From positions 1-39,821 of the IMG/VR virus record IMGVR_UViG_3300046492_000326: a DNA stretch of 39,821 nucleotides; one strand, given 5' to 3'. The DNA is from a virus. The notes beneath the pieces were generated by a model. The model did no database searches and was not told the DNA's origin. It worked only from the letters and a program-made list of their open reading frames with translations. Made by a program: the position numbers and the translations under genes. Position 1 is the stretch's first letter. Every line of letters starts with the position of its first letter. Below are positions 7,112 through 15,504 of the stretch, in pieces.

Positions 7112-7144
7112 GATGGTACACTGGGCTTGGATTCGTGGTATGAT
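7112..7144 (+). promoter_or_regulatory. promoter of GATGGTA / TATGAT type
   Basis: GATGGTA (7112-7118), 20 bases, then TATGAT (7139-7144). There is no normal -35 at 17 bases. The same pair occurs at 15516-15549 and 20586-20620, each time in an intergenic region before a gene. Here it follows the tandem terminators and precedes the small-gene cluster from 7181. The -10 is followed by CCTCACACCAAC, close to the sequence after the TATAAT at 21025. Confidence 0.65.
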
Positions 7145-7180
7145 CCTCACACCAACCAACCACGTGAGGGAGTGCCGGTC

Positions 7181-7387
7181 ATGTCCACCAACGAACACCA
7201 GGCCCATGGCCTGCTGCTCCAGGAAGTCTGCAAGTCCCGCGCCGATATGGTCGAGGCGGCCAACAAGCTCCGCCCGCGCCCGGACATCAGGGCCCAGCTC
7301 GAGCGCATCAACCAGGATCGCGCCCTCGAGCGCGCCAAGCGCGGCAGCTGGCTCGACCGCTTCATCCGCTGGGCGTTTCGCATGTGA
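7181..7387 (+). CDS. unknown small helical protein
   Basis: 68 residues from the ATG at 7181, which has GGGAG eight bases upstream. The open frame reaches back to 7127, but that would overlap the promoter. The protein is highly charged and mostly helical (MVEAANKLRPRP, RAQLERINQDRALERAKRG), ending in an amphipathic aromatic segment (WLDRFIRWAFRM) that might touch a membrane or a protein partner. First gene of the overlapping small-gene cluster; it ends in a GTGA overlap with the next. Confidence 0.65.
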   Translation: MSTNEHQAHGLLLQEVCKSRADMVEAANKLRPRPDIRAQLERINQDRALERAKRGSWLDRFIRWAFRM

Positions 7388-7554
7388 GCACGGCGTCAAA
7401 GCGGAGGGAGCTCGAGGACTCGGGCTTCCAGTTCCTCAAGGACGAAAACGGCTGGGCACTCTACGACCTCGACGACAGGTCGGAGGTGCCCGGCTCTCGC
7501 CATTCACGGCTGGGCGACTGCGTCTGGCTGGCAGCTAAGCTACTGGAGACATGA
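7384..7554 (+). CDS. unknown 56-residue protein
   Basis: A small gene starting with GTG that overlaps the previous stop (GTGA) and ending two bases before the next ATG. The protein has the pattern LEDSGFQFLKDENGWALYD, two beta strands after a helix, then SRLGDCVWLAAKLLET as a closing helix. Family unknown. The end-to-end packing between two other genes, intact frame and matching codon use support it as real. Confidence 0.6.
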   Translation: MSTASKRRELEDSGFQFLKDENGWALYDLDDRSEVPGSRHSRLGDCVWLAAKLLET

Positions 7555-7555
7555 G

Positions 7556-7873
7556 ATGGTGAAACTGAAGTGGCGCGTTGCGCCCGCGCCGACCGGGCGA
7601 TACCGGTCCTTCGATAAGCGCGGCTTCCCGTCGGCGGAGTACCCCGACGGTCGTCCCGCGGCCATGCTCGAGTGCGAGGAGTCCTACAAGGCGACCTTCG
7701 CCCGCAACGGCGGGCACAAGCCCGTGGCCGTGTGCGTCGCCGACTACTCCAAGGGAGGTGGCAGGTTCACCTGGCGCAAGCTCCTGGTGGAGTTTGCATC
7801 GATCGACTACGCCAAGGAGATGGCTGCCAGGGCCATCGCCCGTAACGGCTTTGCCCCGAAGGAGTACCAGTGA
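7556..7873 (+). CDS. unknown protein with beta-rich core
   Basis: 105 residues; the ATG follows the previous stop by one base, and GGAG sits nearby (7545-7548). The sequence suggests a small beta-sheet domain with a C-terminal helix: WRVAPAPTGRYRSF, then KPVAVCVADYS, RKLLVEFASIDYAKEMAARAIA. This layout recalls small single-domain phage accessory proteins but no family is recognised. It ends by sharing bases with the start of the DUF2786 gene. Confidence 0.65.
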   Translation: MVKLKWRVAPAPTGRYRSFDKRGFPSAEYPDGRPAAMLECEESYKATFARNGGHKPVAVCVADYSKGGGRFTWRKLLVEFASIDYAKEMAARAIARNGFAPKEYQ

Positions 7874-8556
7874 TGGACAAGGAGCGCGAGGCAACCCTCA
7901 TAAAGCGCCTGAGGAAATGCATGGCACTCTCGGCCAGCGCTGAGCCGCACGAGGCCGCGGCGGCGTTGCGACAGGCCCAGGCCCTCATGCGGGAGCTCGG
8001 CGTGACGGCTGACGATCTCGACACCCTGGGCATCGCCATCGAGAGCCGCGTGGTCAAGACCCGCGAGGGCTTCGGCAACTGCGCCACCCTTACCTGGATG
8101 TGCAACGTCCTCAAGATGGCGCTAGGCGTCGACTGGGTGTTCGAGCGCAACCCGGGCACTGCTGGCCGGGCCAATGTCCGCTACTGGGGCACCCCGTCGA
8201 GGGTCATCATGGCTGAGTATGCCCACCAGGTGCTGTGGCGGTCGATGATGCACGCGTGGGACAGGTTCCTGCTCGACAACTGCACGAAAAAGGGCAAGGG
8301 CGGAGCACGCCAGTCGTTCGTCCGCGGGTACGTGACGGCCGTCCGGTCCAAGCTCGAGAGCCTCGTGATCTCGCCGGCAGAGACCGCGGCGATGGACCGC
8401 GCCAAGGCCCTACACTACGAGGGCGGCCTCCTCGACACGACCGTCGGCGCCAAGGTCGACCCGATGCTGTCCATGCTCGGCCGTGCAGCTGGCGAGGCGT
8501 TCGACATCAACCGCCCGATGACGGAGCAGCGTAAGCGCCTAGGGGGTGGGTCATGA
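7873..8556 (+). CDS. DUF2786 domain protein
   Basis: 227 residues from the ATG at 7873 (TGATG overlap); a GTG three bases earlier is also possible. The N-terminal 45 residues match DUF2786: KRLRKCMALSASAEPHEAAAALRQAQALMRELGV. The remaining part has a conserved aromatic region (TWMCNVLKMALGVDWVF, VRYWGTPSR) and a later helical stretch with KGKGGARQSFVRGY, as in other phage DUF2786 proteins. DUF2786 proteins are frequent in phages and mobile elements; their biochemical role is unknown to me. The basic glycine-rich segment around residues 140-147 could bind nucleic acid. Confidence 0.75.
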   Translation: MDKEREATLIKRLRKCMALSASAEPHEAAAALRQAQALMRELGVTADDLDTLGIAIESRVVKTREGFGNCATLTWMCNVLKMALGVDWVFERNPGTAGRANVRYWGTPSRVIMAEYAHQVLWRSMMHAWDRFLLDNCTKKGKGGARQSFVRGYVTAVRSKLESLVISPAETAAMDRAKALHYEGGLLDTTVGAKVDPMLSMLGRAAGEAFDINRPMTEQRKRLGGGS

Positions 8557-8855
8557 AGATCCTCATCCTCGGCGGAAGCACGGACCCAGCACTGGTCAAG
8601 CCTCTGATCGATGCCATCTCGAGCCGCCTGCCAGAGATCACCATCGCGTACAGCAACGCCGCGGCCGCAGACGCCCACAACGTCCTCGAGCGGTACCTCG
8701 ACGCCGAGGACGCCCGCTACTTCGAGGAGCTCGCCGAGGCGGTCAGCTGGGGTCCGCAGATGCCCGCGTTCGACGACCGCCTGCCACGGGCTGACGGTTG
8801 CAGGCGCCTGGGCAAGGGTGATAGGATACGACGAAAGCAGCAGAGGGGATGGTGA
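8553..8855 (+). CDS. unknown protein with Rossmann-like start
   Basis: 100 residues; ATG overlaps the previous stop (ATGA). The N terminus MKILILGGSTDPALVKPLIDAI reads like the first strand, glycine turn and helix of a Rossmann-type fold, but the protein is too short for a full domain. The C-terminal 25 residues are very basic (RRLGKGDRIRRKQQRG). No active-site motif is visible. Function unknown. Confidence 0.6.
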   Translation: MKILILGGSTDPALVKPLIDAISSRLPEITIAYSNAAAADAHNVLERYLDAEDARYFEELAEAVSWGPQMPAFDDRLPRADGCRRLGKGDRIRRKQQRGW

Positions 8856-9130
8856 TGAGAGACACGAAGGTGAAGGGCACGATCAAGCTCCAGGACCTGG
8901 TCAACCAGGAGGCCGCGTCGCTCAAGACGGTGCAAGACCTCGTCGACCTGACCCTGGGTCGCGCGGTGAGGCAGCACCTGCTAGGCAGGCCCTTCGGTTA
9001 CGTCGTGCGCATCAGCCAGGTGCAGGACGAGTTCCTGGTGTCCGACGGCCCGACCGAGAACCCCAATAACCCGGCCCTGCCCGTCGACTTCGGCGTGGCG
9101 GGCTTCGACTCCGCGAGGTACAGGAAATGA
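8855..9130 (+). CDS. unknown protein
   Basis: 91 residues from the ATG at 8855, placed seven bases after GAGGGG and sharing a base with the previous stop (TGATG). An ATG at 8849 in frame is too close to that site. Helical N-terminal half (KLQDLVNQEAASLKTVQDLVDLTLGRAV) followed by strands (YVVRISQVQDEFLVSDG). Not recognised. Overlaps the next gene by ATGA. Confidence 0.6.
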   Translation: MRDTKVKGTIKLQDLVNQEAASLKTVQDLVDLTLGRAVRQHLLGRPFGYVVRISQVQDEFLVSDGPTENPNNPALPVDFGVAGFDSARYRK

Positions 9131-9360
9131 GCGACTCCAAGCACACCTGGAACAACGACGCCGACGGCCCAGCCGGCGAGGCGGTCTTCCAGTGCCCCTC
9201 CAACTCCGGGGCGACGGTTACTGTGAAGCTGCGGCTCGGGTCCTTCCGGGAGTTCCACGCCCTGTCGGAGTTCATACTCGCCTCGGAGAAATGGCACTGC
9301 GAGCGGGCCCAGTCGCGCCTGGCGGACGACGTCGTGCGGTTCATAAAGGGCAGGCCATGA
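9127..9360 (+). CDS. unknown small protein
   Basis: 77 residues, ATGA overlaps at both ends. The N-terminal half is polar with a likely beta hairpin (EAVFQCPSNSGATVTVKLRLG), the C-terminal half helical (FREFHALSEFILASEKWHCERAQ). Two cysteines are too far apart to suggest a metal site. No family recognised. Confidence 0.6.
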   Translation: MSDSKHTWNNDADGPAGEAVFQCPSNSGATVTVKLRLGSFREFHALSEFILASEKWHCERAQSRLADDVVRFIKGRP

Positions 9361-9755
9361 TCGCCCGACTGAGCGAGACCGTGCGCACCGTCGCGTGGAT
9401 CCTGTGCACGGGCGGCCTCTGGTCCCCGCTTCGCAGCCTGCCCGAGAGCCAGCCCTTCCGCGTCGTGCGGACAGGGCGCCAGCTGTCGGTCGAGCCCATC
9501 CCGACCTACCACACCGAGGTGCCGTACTGGTACCAGGTCGGCCAGCGCGTCGTCGTCCTGCCCCACGCGGGCTTCCACCGCGGCGCGCACGGGGTCGTCG
9601 CCTACCACGCTGGCGACGCCAAGGTCTGGGTGCGGCGCGACGGCGCGGGCTCCGACGCCTACTACCTGCCCCACGAGATCCGGCTCGAGAAGGACGAGGA
9701 GCACCCCGCCGTCGCATACCCCATCGAGCGCTGCGAGTGCGGGAGGGTCAAGTGA
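9357..9755 (+). CDS. unknown protein with SH3/KOW-like segment
   Basis: 132 residues from the ATG at 9357 (ATGA overlap); the longer upstream frame is a shadow. Residues about 60-105 (VGQRVVVLPHAGFHRGAHG, then KVWVRRD and YYLPHEIRL) resemble an SH3-like beta barrel of KOW type, with the glycine pattern typical of that turn. Residues 5-25 are moderately hydrophobic but interrupted by charges. Two cysteines (CEC) lie near the C terminus. A nucleic-acid or ribosome-linked role would fit a KOW-like fold; this is only suggestive. Confidence 0.6.
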   Translation: MIARLSETVRTVAWILCTGGLWSPLRSLPESQPFRVVRTGRQLSVEPIPTYHTEVPYWYQVGQRVVVLPHAGFHRGAHGVVAYHAGDAKVWVRRDGAGSDAYYLPHEIRLEKDEEHPAVAYPIERCECGRVK

Positions 9756-9964
9756 TACGGACCCGCGTCCTCTCAAACCAGCACGGCACCAGCTTCCGCG
9801 CCCAGTACCGCCGCTGGTTCATCTGGCACGACTACCAGCACACTACCCTCAGCGGGCGTCGGACGTACTTCGTCTACCCGACCGAGGAGATGGCCCAGGA
9901 GGCCTGCGACAGCGCCCGCTACCGCCTCAACCTGCGCCGGAAGACCGGGTGGAGCGTGCTGTGA
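9752..9964 (+). CDS. unknown small basic protein
   Basis: 70 residues with a GTG start overlapping the previous stop (GTGA); the frame is open upstream only as a shadow. Rich in Arg, Tyr and Trp (RAQYRRWFIWHDYQ), then a strand GRRTYFVYPTEEMAQEA and a basic end. It looks like a compact alpha/beta domain of the AP2- or integrase-N-terminal size that might bind DNA, but without a clear motif. Shares a base with the next start (TGATG). Confidence 0.6.
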   Translation: MIRTRVLSNQHGTSFRAQYRRWFIWHDYQHTTLSGRRTYFVYPTEEMAQEACDSARYRLNLRRKTGWSVL

Positions 9965-10236
9965 TGGACCGCCTCGTGCCCGCCCTCCTCATCGCGGCCA
10001 TAGTAACGATCGTCAGCGCGGTCTGCTACGCCGTCTACCAGGACGCCGTGTGGTGGGACCAGTACTCGAGGGAGCACCACTGCGCCGTCACGGGCGCGGA
10101 GGACTCCTACGTTGTGATGCAGCCCATCTACTCCTCCGACGCCAAGGGCAACATGTACGTCTCGTCGATGATCCCCATCGTCATCGTGCGCAAGCAGTAC
10201 CGGTGCGACGGGGGCGAGCTGCGATGGAGGGGGTGA
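9964..10236 (+). CDS. small membrane protein, one N-terminal span
   Basis: 90 residues from the ATG at 9964. Residues 4-25 (VPALLIAAIVTIVSAVCYAVY) form one clear transmembrane helix preceded by MDR. The remaining 65 residues contain two further cysteines (HHCAVTG, YRCDGG) that could form a disulfide if the domain lies in the periplasm. The overall build is much like the protein at 22757-23035 (N-terminal span, two cysteines, basic C terminus), so the two may be related in role. Function unknown; an effect on the host envelope is possible. Confidence 0.65.
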   Translation: MDRLVPALLIAAIVTIVSAVCYAVYQDAVWWDQYSREHHCAVTGAEDSYVVMQPIYSSDAKGNMYVSSMIPIVIVRKQYRCDGGELRWRG

Positions 10237-10628
10237 CACGCTGCTTCCACCACAACGTCGTGGAGCCCTGCGACCTGTGCCGGCGGGGCCTCTGGTCCCT
10301 CAGGGACCTCCACGCCGTGGCCGACTTCGCCGGGCGTCCGGTCGATCGGCCCGACGGCCTGGTGCCAGAGCTCAAGTACATCCGCCTCAGCGCGGTCATC
10401 CGCTCGATCGGTAGGCGCTGGTCCGAGATCGAGCGGGTCAAGCAGACGATCCTGCGCCCCATCTACGCCACCAAGAACGCGCTGGTACGTGAGTCGAAGA
10501 TTGGCGCCATAGACGTGGGCCGGCTCGAGAAGGCCGCGGGCGCGGTGGCGCGCGGGGAGACGACCAGCCCTGACCGCGTGGTGGCGTCCTACATGGAGTG
10601 CATCCTGAAGGACGAGGTCCCGTGGTAG
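10224..10628 (+). CDS. unknown protein with N-terminal Cys/His cluster
   Basis: 134 residues from the ATG at 10224; a GTG at 10233 (GTGA overlap) is the alternative. The first 20 residues hold CFHHNVVEPCDLC, a Cys-His-His-Cys-Cys arrangement that could bind zinc. The rest is helical (RLSAVIRSIGRRWSEIERVK), with VGRLEKAAGAVARGETTS before a last helix. It is the last gene of the overlapping cluster; a 60-base gap without a recognisable signal apart from GGAG precedes the polymerase gene. Confidence 0.65.
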   Translation: MEGVTRCFHHNVVEPCDLCRRGLWSLRDLHAVADFAGRPVDRPDGLVPELKYIRLSAVIRSIGRRWSEIERVKQTILRPIYATKNALVRESKIGAIDVGRLEKAAGAVARGETTSPDRVVASYMECILKDEVPW

Positions 10629-10688
10629 CGGCTCGCACCGCGGGTCTTACGCGGCAAGATCTTGGTCCGGCAGCACGGAGCGTCCCCC

Positions 10689-13067
10689 TTGTCCACAACC
10701 ACCACCTACCGTGACGGCGAGCTCGTCTCGGTCGTCAACCACGGCGGCAGCGAGAACCAGCTAGTTGGGGGCGCCGAGCTCCGGGCCGGCTACGACAGCA
10801 ACGTCCGAGGTGCGCTCCTGGAAGACGTGCGGCCGCTCGCCCAGGCGATACGCCGAGGCCTCGGCGACCTCTCCGGAGCGAACGCCTACGGCAGCCCGCC
10901 GCGGGCCACGATCGACTTCGAGACGCGCTCCGCCTGCTCCATCCGGGACTGCGGCTCCTGGCGCTACTCGCTCGACCCGTCCACGCAGGTGATGTGCCTA
11001 GCATTCCGCCTCCCGCACTGGGAGCACGGTCGCACGGCGCTGTGGCACCCGGCCTTCCCGCACCTGGGCATCCCAGAGGCGGACTGCCCCGAGCTCATCG
11101 AGCTGTTCGAGTGGATCGTGGCGGGCAAGCTGGTGGAGGCCCACAACGCCTTCTTCGAGCGCGGCATCTGGGTCAACATAATGGTGCCCAAGTACGGGTG
11201 GCCCGTCATCCCGCACGAGTCCTACCGCTGCTCGGCGGCAAAGGCGGCGGCCTACTCGCTCCCGCGCGGCCTGGACGACCTGACGGGCGCGCTCGGCGTC
11301 GCGGTCCGCAAGGACCTCGAGGGCGCCAAGGTCATGAAGAAGATGGCCAAGCCCAGGAAGCCCCTGGTGGCGGACGTCAAGAAGTGGCTGCTGGCGAACT
11401 CGCCGGAGTACCGGTCGCTCTCCAAGCCCGAGCTGAAGACCGTCAAGATCAAGTCCTTCGTGGAGGCGGTCGACACGGCCGTCGAGGTAACGTGGCTGGT
11501 GGACGACGTGTTCCAGGAGGTCCGTCACTTCCGCCTGCCGCTCTACTGGCACGAGAGCGCGGCGCTGCTGGACGCGCTCTGCGCCTACTGCCGCGTCGAC
11601 GTGCTGGCGGAGGAGGCCTCGTCCGAGCGCCTGCGCGACCTGTCCCCGAAGGAGACCGAGGTCTACCTGATGGACCAGGCTATCAACGAGCGTGGCATGC
11701 AGCTCGACAGGGAGGGCATCGAGGCCGCCCTGCACGTCGTCGGCGAGCGCAACCGGGAGCTCAACGCCGAGCTGGTGGAGATCACGGGCGGCTACGTCGA
11801 GAAGGCCACCCAGCGCGCCAAGATGATGAACTGGTTCTCCGGCGAGGGCGTGCTGCTCAGCGACACGCAGGGCACGACCATCGACTCGTGGCTCAAGCGC
11901 CAGGACCTGGAGTACAAGGTGCGGCGCTGCCTGGAGCTCGTGCGGGCCCTCGGGCGGTCGAGCACGGCGAAGTTCATAGCCGCGCAGGACTGGGCGGCTC
12001 CGGCCACCTGGAGGGTCCACGGCGGGCTCCTGTACCACGGCGCGTCGACCGGCCGCTGGACGGGCAAGGGCCTGCAGCCCCACAACTTCCCGCGCGGCGC
12101 CATCAAGAACATGGCGATGGCGTGGGACTGCATCAAGACCCGCGACCCCGCGTACATGGAGATGATGTACGGCGACGCCATGACCCTGCTCTCGCACTCG
12201 CTGCGTGGCATGATCGTCGCGTCGCCCGGCAAGCGCCTGATGGTGGCGGACTACGCGGCCATCGAGGCCCGCGTCGTCTTCTGGCTGGCGTACGACGAGG
12301 ACGCCCTCAGGGTGTTCCGCGAGAACAAGTGCATCTACATGGAGATGGCGACCGAGATCTACGGGCGCCTGATCCACGACAAGGAGGCGCAGGCCGAAGA
12401 GCGCCAGATGGGCAAGCAGGCCGTCCTGGGCCTGGGCTTCCAGATGGGCGCGGCGAAGTTCCAGAAGACCCTGGCCGAGAAGTACGGGATCTTCATCGAG
12501 CTGGAGTTCGCCCAGAAGATCGTCGACGCCTACCGCGCGAAGTTCTGGCGCGTCAAGAAGATGTGGTGGGACCAGGAGGCCGCGGCGATCGCAGCCACCA
12601 AGACGCCCGGGCGCACCGTGAAGTGCGGCAGGGTCGCCTGGCGCATGATGGACGGCTTCCTCCACTGCAGGCTGCCGAGCGGTCGCCTGCTGGGCTACGC
12701 AGACCCGGTCGTCGTCAAGAAGGCGACGCCCTGGGGGGAGAAGCGGGACTGCCTCACCTTCATGGGCGTCGATCCGTACACCAAGAAGTGGCGCCGCCAG
12801 GAGACGTACGGCGGCACCCTGGTGGAGAACATCACCCAGGCCACCGCGCGCGACTTGATGGCCGACGCGATGCTCCGGTTCCACCGGTCCGGGGTATATG
12901 ATGTGATCCTCTCCGTGCACGATGAGCTGATCGCCGAGTGCGACGAGTCCATGGGCACAAAGGAGCACGTCAAGGTGTTCGAGGGCCTGATGGCTGAGAC
13001 GGAGGAGTGGGCCGATGGCCTGCCCGTCAAGGCGGAGGGATGGACGGGACCGCGGTACAAGAAGTAA
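10689..13067 (+). CDS. DNA polymerase I (family A) with 3'-5' exonuclease
   Basis: About 792 residues. I prefer the TTG at 10689, which has GGAG eight bases upstream, over the TTG at 10662. The N-terminal exonuclease domain has IDFET (D76, E78), the NAFFE motif and YCRVD as the three Exo motifs. The polymerase domain has motif A DYAAIEARV (D521), motif B KQAVLGLGFQMG and motif C VHDE (H744, D745, E746). GASTGRWTGKGLQPHN is the usual family A palm/thumb segment. No 5'-3' exonuclease domain. It is the replicative polymerase of the phage, working with the DUF2815 SSB, the helicase at 13412 and the PrimPol. The many intact motifs leave little doubt. Confidence 0.97.
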   Translation: MSTTTTYRDGELVSVVNHGGSENQLVGGAELRAGYDSNVRGALLEDVRPLAQAIRRGLGDLSGANAYGSPPRATIDFETRSACSIRDCGSWRYSLDPSTQVMCLAFRLPHWEHGRTALWHPAFPHLGIPEADCPELIELFEWIVAGKLVEAHNAFFERGIWVNIMVPKYGWPVIPHESYRCSAAKAAAYSLPRGLDDLTGALGVAVRKDLEGAKVMKKMAKPRKPLVADVKKWLLANSPEYRSLSKPELKTVKIKSFVEAVDTAVEVTWLVDDVFQEVRHFRLPLYWHESAALLDALCAYCRVDVLAEEASSERLRDLSPKETEVYLMDQAINERGMQLDREGIEAALHVVGERNRELNAELVEITGGYVEKATQRAKMMNWFSGEGVLLSDTQGTTIDSWLKRQDLEYKVRRCLELVRALGRSSTAKFIAAQDWAAPATWRVHGGLLYHGASTGRWTGKGLQPHNFPRGAIKNMAMAWDCIKTRDPAYMEMMYGDAMTLLSHSLRGMIVASPGKRLMVADYAAIEARVVFWLAYDEDALRVFRENKCIYMEMATEIYGRLIHDKEAQAEERQMGKQAVLGLGFQMGAAKFQKTLAEKYGIFIELEFAQKIVDAYRAKFWRVKKMWWDQEAAAIAATKTPGRTVKCGRVAWRMMDGFLHCRLPSGRLLGYADPVVVKKATPWGEKRDCLTFMGVDPYTKKWRRQETYGGTLVENITQATARDLMADAMLRFHRSGVYDVILSVHDELIAECDESMGTKEHVKVFEGLMAETEEWADGLPVKAEGWTGPRYKK

Positions 13068-13085
13068 CCAAACAGGGGAACAGAC

Positions 13086-13415
13086 GTGACACCATCAGAG
13101 CACAAGATCAACGGCATGCCGGTCTACCTCAACGAGAACCTCATCGTGCGGGGCCCAGACGTGCGGGTGCGCCGCTCGTGGCGGGAGCGCATCTGCCAGG
13201 GGTTCCTGTCGCCCTACACGCAGTGGACGCCCTGGGTCGCCCACAAGCAGGCTATGACCTTCGCGCCCGACATGGCAATCTACCAGACGCCCGACGGCTC
13301 GCTCCACTGCCACCCCGCCGCGCTCGAGCACTTCCAGGAGCGCCGAGGCCAGCGGCTCGACAGCGCGCACCTGTTCCAGCGCCACGGGCTTGCGATGGAG
13401 CATGCAGGCGAATGA
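13086..13415 (+). CDS. unknown protein between polymerase and helicase
   Basis: 109 residues from a GTG with AGGGGA about eight bases upstream. Sequence is mixed with several aromatic residues (FLSPYTQWTPWV) and histidines near the C terminus (SLHCHPAALEHFQ). No known domain found. The stop overlaps the helicase start by ATGA, so it is made together with the helicase and may be an accessory factor of replication. The presence of one intact frame with typical codon use supports it. Confidence 0.65.
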   Translation: MTPSEHKINGMPVYLNENLIVRGPDVRVRRSWRERICQGFLSPYTQWTPWVAHKQAMTFAPDMAIYQTPDGSLHCHPAALEHFQERRGQRLDSAHLFQRHGLAMEHAGE

Positions 13416-14896
13416 GCGCCCGGTTCCGCCTGCCCAACTACAAGCACCAGCAGGACGAGTGGGACAGGCACCGCGACGACGACGCCAGGGCCCTGCTCTG
13501 GCAGATGCGCACCGGCAAGACCAAGTCCACGATCGACCTGGCGTGCTACCGCCACGAGAAGCGCGACATCGGGGCCATGCTAATCATCGCCCCGAACGGC
13601 GTCCACGTGAACTGGCTTCGCAGGCAGTTCCCGCAGCACCTGTGGGAAAATACCCCTATGGTGGGCCACGCCTGGCAGGCCTCCGAGGCGCACCGCCCGG
13701 CGCACGCGGCCGGGATCGAGAGGGTCATGTCCGCGCCCGACGGCACGCTGGCCGTCCTGGCGGTCAACTCGGAGTCCCTCATCCACGACGCGCCATCCAA
13801 GCTCGTCGCCAAGTTCATCCGGCGATTCGGCGCCCGCGGCATCATGCTGGCGGTCGACGAGTGCCACGACTTCCGCACGCCAGGGTCTAAGCGCACCAAG
13901 CGGGCCAGGTCGCTCCACAGGTACTGCCGCCTCGTGCGCATCCTGACGGGCACCTCGGTAGACAACTCGCCCCTGGCCGCCTACGCGCAGTTCGAGCTGC
14001 TCAAGAAGGGAGCGCTGGGCTTCGAGCGCTTCGCCGACTTCGAGGCCGCCTTCGCCTCCTACAGGACGGAGAGGACCAAGAGCGGGCGCACCTACCCGGT
14101 GCTGGACGCCTACCGCGACCTGGACGTGCTCCAGGAGCGCATGTCAAGGCTCGCCTCGGTGGTGCTCAGGGAGGACGTCGACGACATGCCGGACCTCGTC
14201 AAGACCGAGCGCACCGTGCTACTCCCCGACGCGCAGGTGGCGGCCTACCGGACCCTGGCCAAGGAGATGATCCTCGAGCTCGAGGCCGGCGGCGAGGTCA
14301 CGGCCGTCGAGGGCGGGGCGAGGCTCATAAAGCTGCAGCAGATGCTGAGCGGCTGGGTGGTGGACTCCGTGGGGGACGTCAGGGACCTCGTGGCGGACGA
14401 GGACAACGCCCGCCTCAACGCCATGCTGGACGAGGTAGGAGGCACCGGCGGCAAGGTCATCATCTGGTGCCAGTTCCGGGAGGACATCAGGCGCGTCACG
14501 CGCGCCCTGGCGAACGCCAAGCACGGGTACGTCGAGTACCACGGCGCCATCATCTCGCAGGCCAAGCGACAGGCGGCGATCGACGCCTTCCAGACCGACC
14601 CACGCATCAAGGCCTTCGTCGGCCAGCCGGCGGCCGGCGGGCAAGGGCTCGACCTCTCCGCCGCGGACGCCGTGCTATGGTACTCGCACACGTCCAACCT
14701 CATAACGCGCAACCAGGCGGACGAGCGCGGGACGCAGATCGGCGGCAAGAGCGTCGCCATCGTCGACTTCGTGGTGCCGGGCTCCGTCGACGAGCACATC
14801 CTGCGCATCCTCGAGTCCAAGCGCGACGTCGCCGAGTCCCTCGCAGGCCGCGGGCTGAGGGACCGCCTGATCGCCTTCTTCCGGACGCAGCTGTAG
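13412..14896 (+). CDS. SNF2-type superfamily 2 DNA helicase
   Basis: 494 residues from the ATG at 13412 (ATGA overlap). Helicase motifs in order: a Q-like region near PNYKHQQDEW; motif I MRTGKT (R33-T37, with K36 for ATP); motif II DECH (149-152); and motif III as TGTS. In the second RecA domain, YHGAIISQAKRQAAIDAF, motif V GQPAAGGQGLDLSAAD and motif VI as QADER. The DECH box and 'GGxGLDLS' motif are typical of compact phage SNF2-like helicases. It probably remodels or unwinds DNA at the fork or in recombination. The HIRAN domain often fused to SNF2 enzymes is encoded separately at 22474. Confidence 0.92.
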   Translation: MSARFRLPNYKHQQDEWDRHRDDDARALLWQMRTGKTKSTIDLACYRHEKRDIGAMLIIAPNGVHVNWLRRQFPQHLWENTPMVGHAWQASEAHRPAHAAGIERVMSAPDGTLAVLAVNSESLIHDAPSKLVAKFIRRFGARGIMLAVDECHDFRTPGSKRTKRARSLHRYCRLVRILTGTSVDNSPLAAYAQFELLKKGALGFERFADFEAAFASYRTERTKSGRTYPVLDAYRDLDVLQERMSRLASVVLREDVDDMPDLVKTERTVLLPDAQVAAYRTLAKEMILELEAGGEVTAVEGGARLIKLQQMLSGWVVDSVGDVRDLVADEDNARLNAMLDEVGGTGGKVIIWCQFREDIRRVTRALANAKHGYVEYHGAIISQAKRQAAIDAFQTDPRIKAFVGQPAAGGQGLDLSAADAVLWYSHTSNLITRNQADERGTQIGGKSVAIVDFVVPGSVDEHILRILESKRDVAESLAGRGLRDRLIAFFRTQL

Positions 14897-15033
14897 CGCC
14901 CGAACTGATCGACAAACGACGGCTCCAGATTGATGCGCCCGACGTTACACTTGCCTTCACTGACGCACCACGGGAATTCCGCCCGATCGGGACGACGGCA
15001 GGCAGACCGAAAATAATCCCCCAGGAGAACAGC
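14897..15033 (+). other. intergenic region before the lysine-rich protein gene
   Basis: 137 bases without a gene or a terminator. AGGAG at 15023-15027 is the ribosome binding site of the next gene. TACACT and AATAAT occur, but none has a matching upstream box at an acceptable distance, so I cannot name a promoter. Confidence 0.4.
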
Positions 15034-15504
15034 ATGACCGATACCACCACCGCCCCGATCGACACCTCCAGCGCCGTCGAGGCCCCGAAGGAGAAGGTGC
15101 CGGGCGTCGGCGACCTCGCCAAGGAGCTGATCCGCGACGGCAAGACCAACGAGCAGGTGCTCGAGGCGGTCAAGGCCAAGTTCCCCGAGGCCAAGACCTC
15201 GATGGCCAGCATCAACTGGTACCGCAACAAGCTCCGCACCGACGGCGAGCAGGTCCCGACGGCCCGCGAGCTGAAGGCCGACGGCAAGGCCGAGGCCAAG
15301 GCCGCGAAGGACGCCGAGAAGCTCGCCAAGGCGGAGGCCGCGAAGCAGGCCAAGGCCGACAAGGCCGAGCAGAAGGCGAAGGACAAGGCCGAGAAGAAGG
15401 CCGTCGCCGACAAGGCCAAGGCTGACGCCAAGGCTGCGAAGGACGCCGAGAAGGCTGCCGGCGCTGGCGAGCCGGCTGCGGCCGGTGGTGACTTCCTCGC
15501 CTAA
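15034..15504 (+). CDS. lysine/alanine-rich protein with small HTH-like domain
   Basis: 156 residues with AGGAG before the ATG; the frame is open upstream as a shadow of the helicase. Residues 22-75 form a small helical domain ending in FPEAKTSMASINWYRNKLR, shared with three other proteins in this window (20671, 21090, 21957). From residue 76 on, the protein is a long Lys/Ala/Glu-rich helix (KAEAKAAKDAEKLAKAEAAK) resembling the basic tails of histone H1-like and TolA-like proteins, then a glycine-rich end. The build suggests DNA binding with a flexible basic arm. It is followed by its own terminator at 15552. Confidence 0.75.
   Translation: MTDTTTAPIDTSSAVEAPKEKVPGVGDLAKELIRDGKTNEQVLEAVKAKFPEAKTSMASINWYRNKLRTDGEQVPTARELKADGKAEAKAAKDAEKLAKAEAAKQAKADKAEQKAKDKAEKKAVADKAKADAKAAKDAEKAAGAGEPAAAGGDFLA

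Noticed and set aside
6951-7538. A plus-strand frame from a GTG at 6951
   Set aside because: It would read through two strong terminators and the promoter and overlap two better-supported small genes.
10998-12968. A 656-codon minus-strand frame opposite the DNA polymerase gene
   Set aside because: Antisense shadow; the plus strand encodes a complete family A polymerase with all motifs. The repetitive Leu/Val/Arg/His translation has no recognisable domain.
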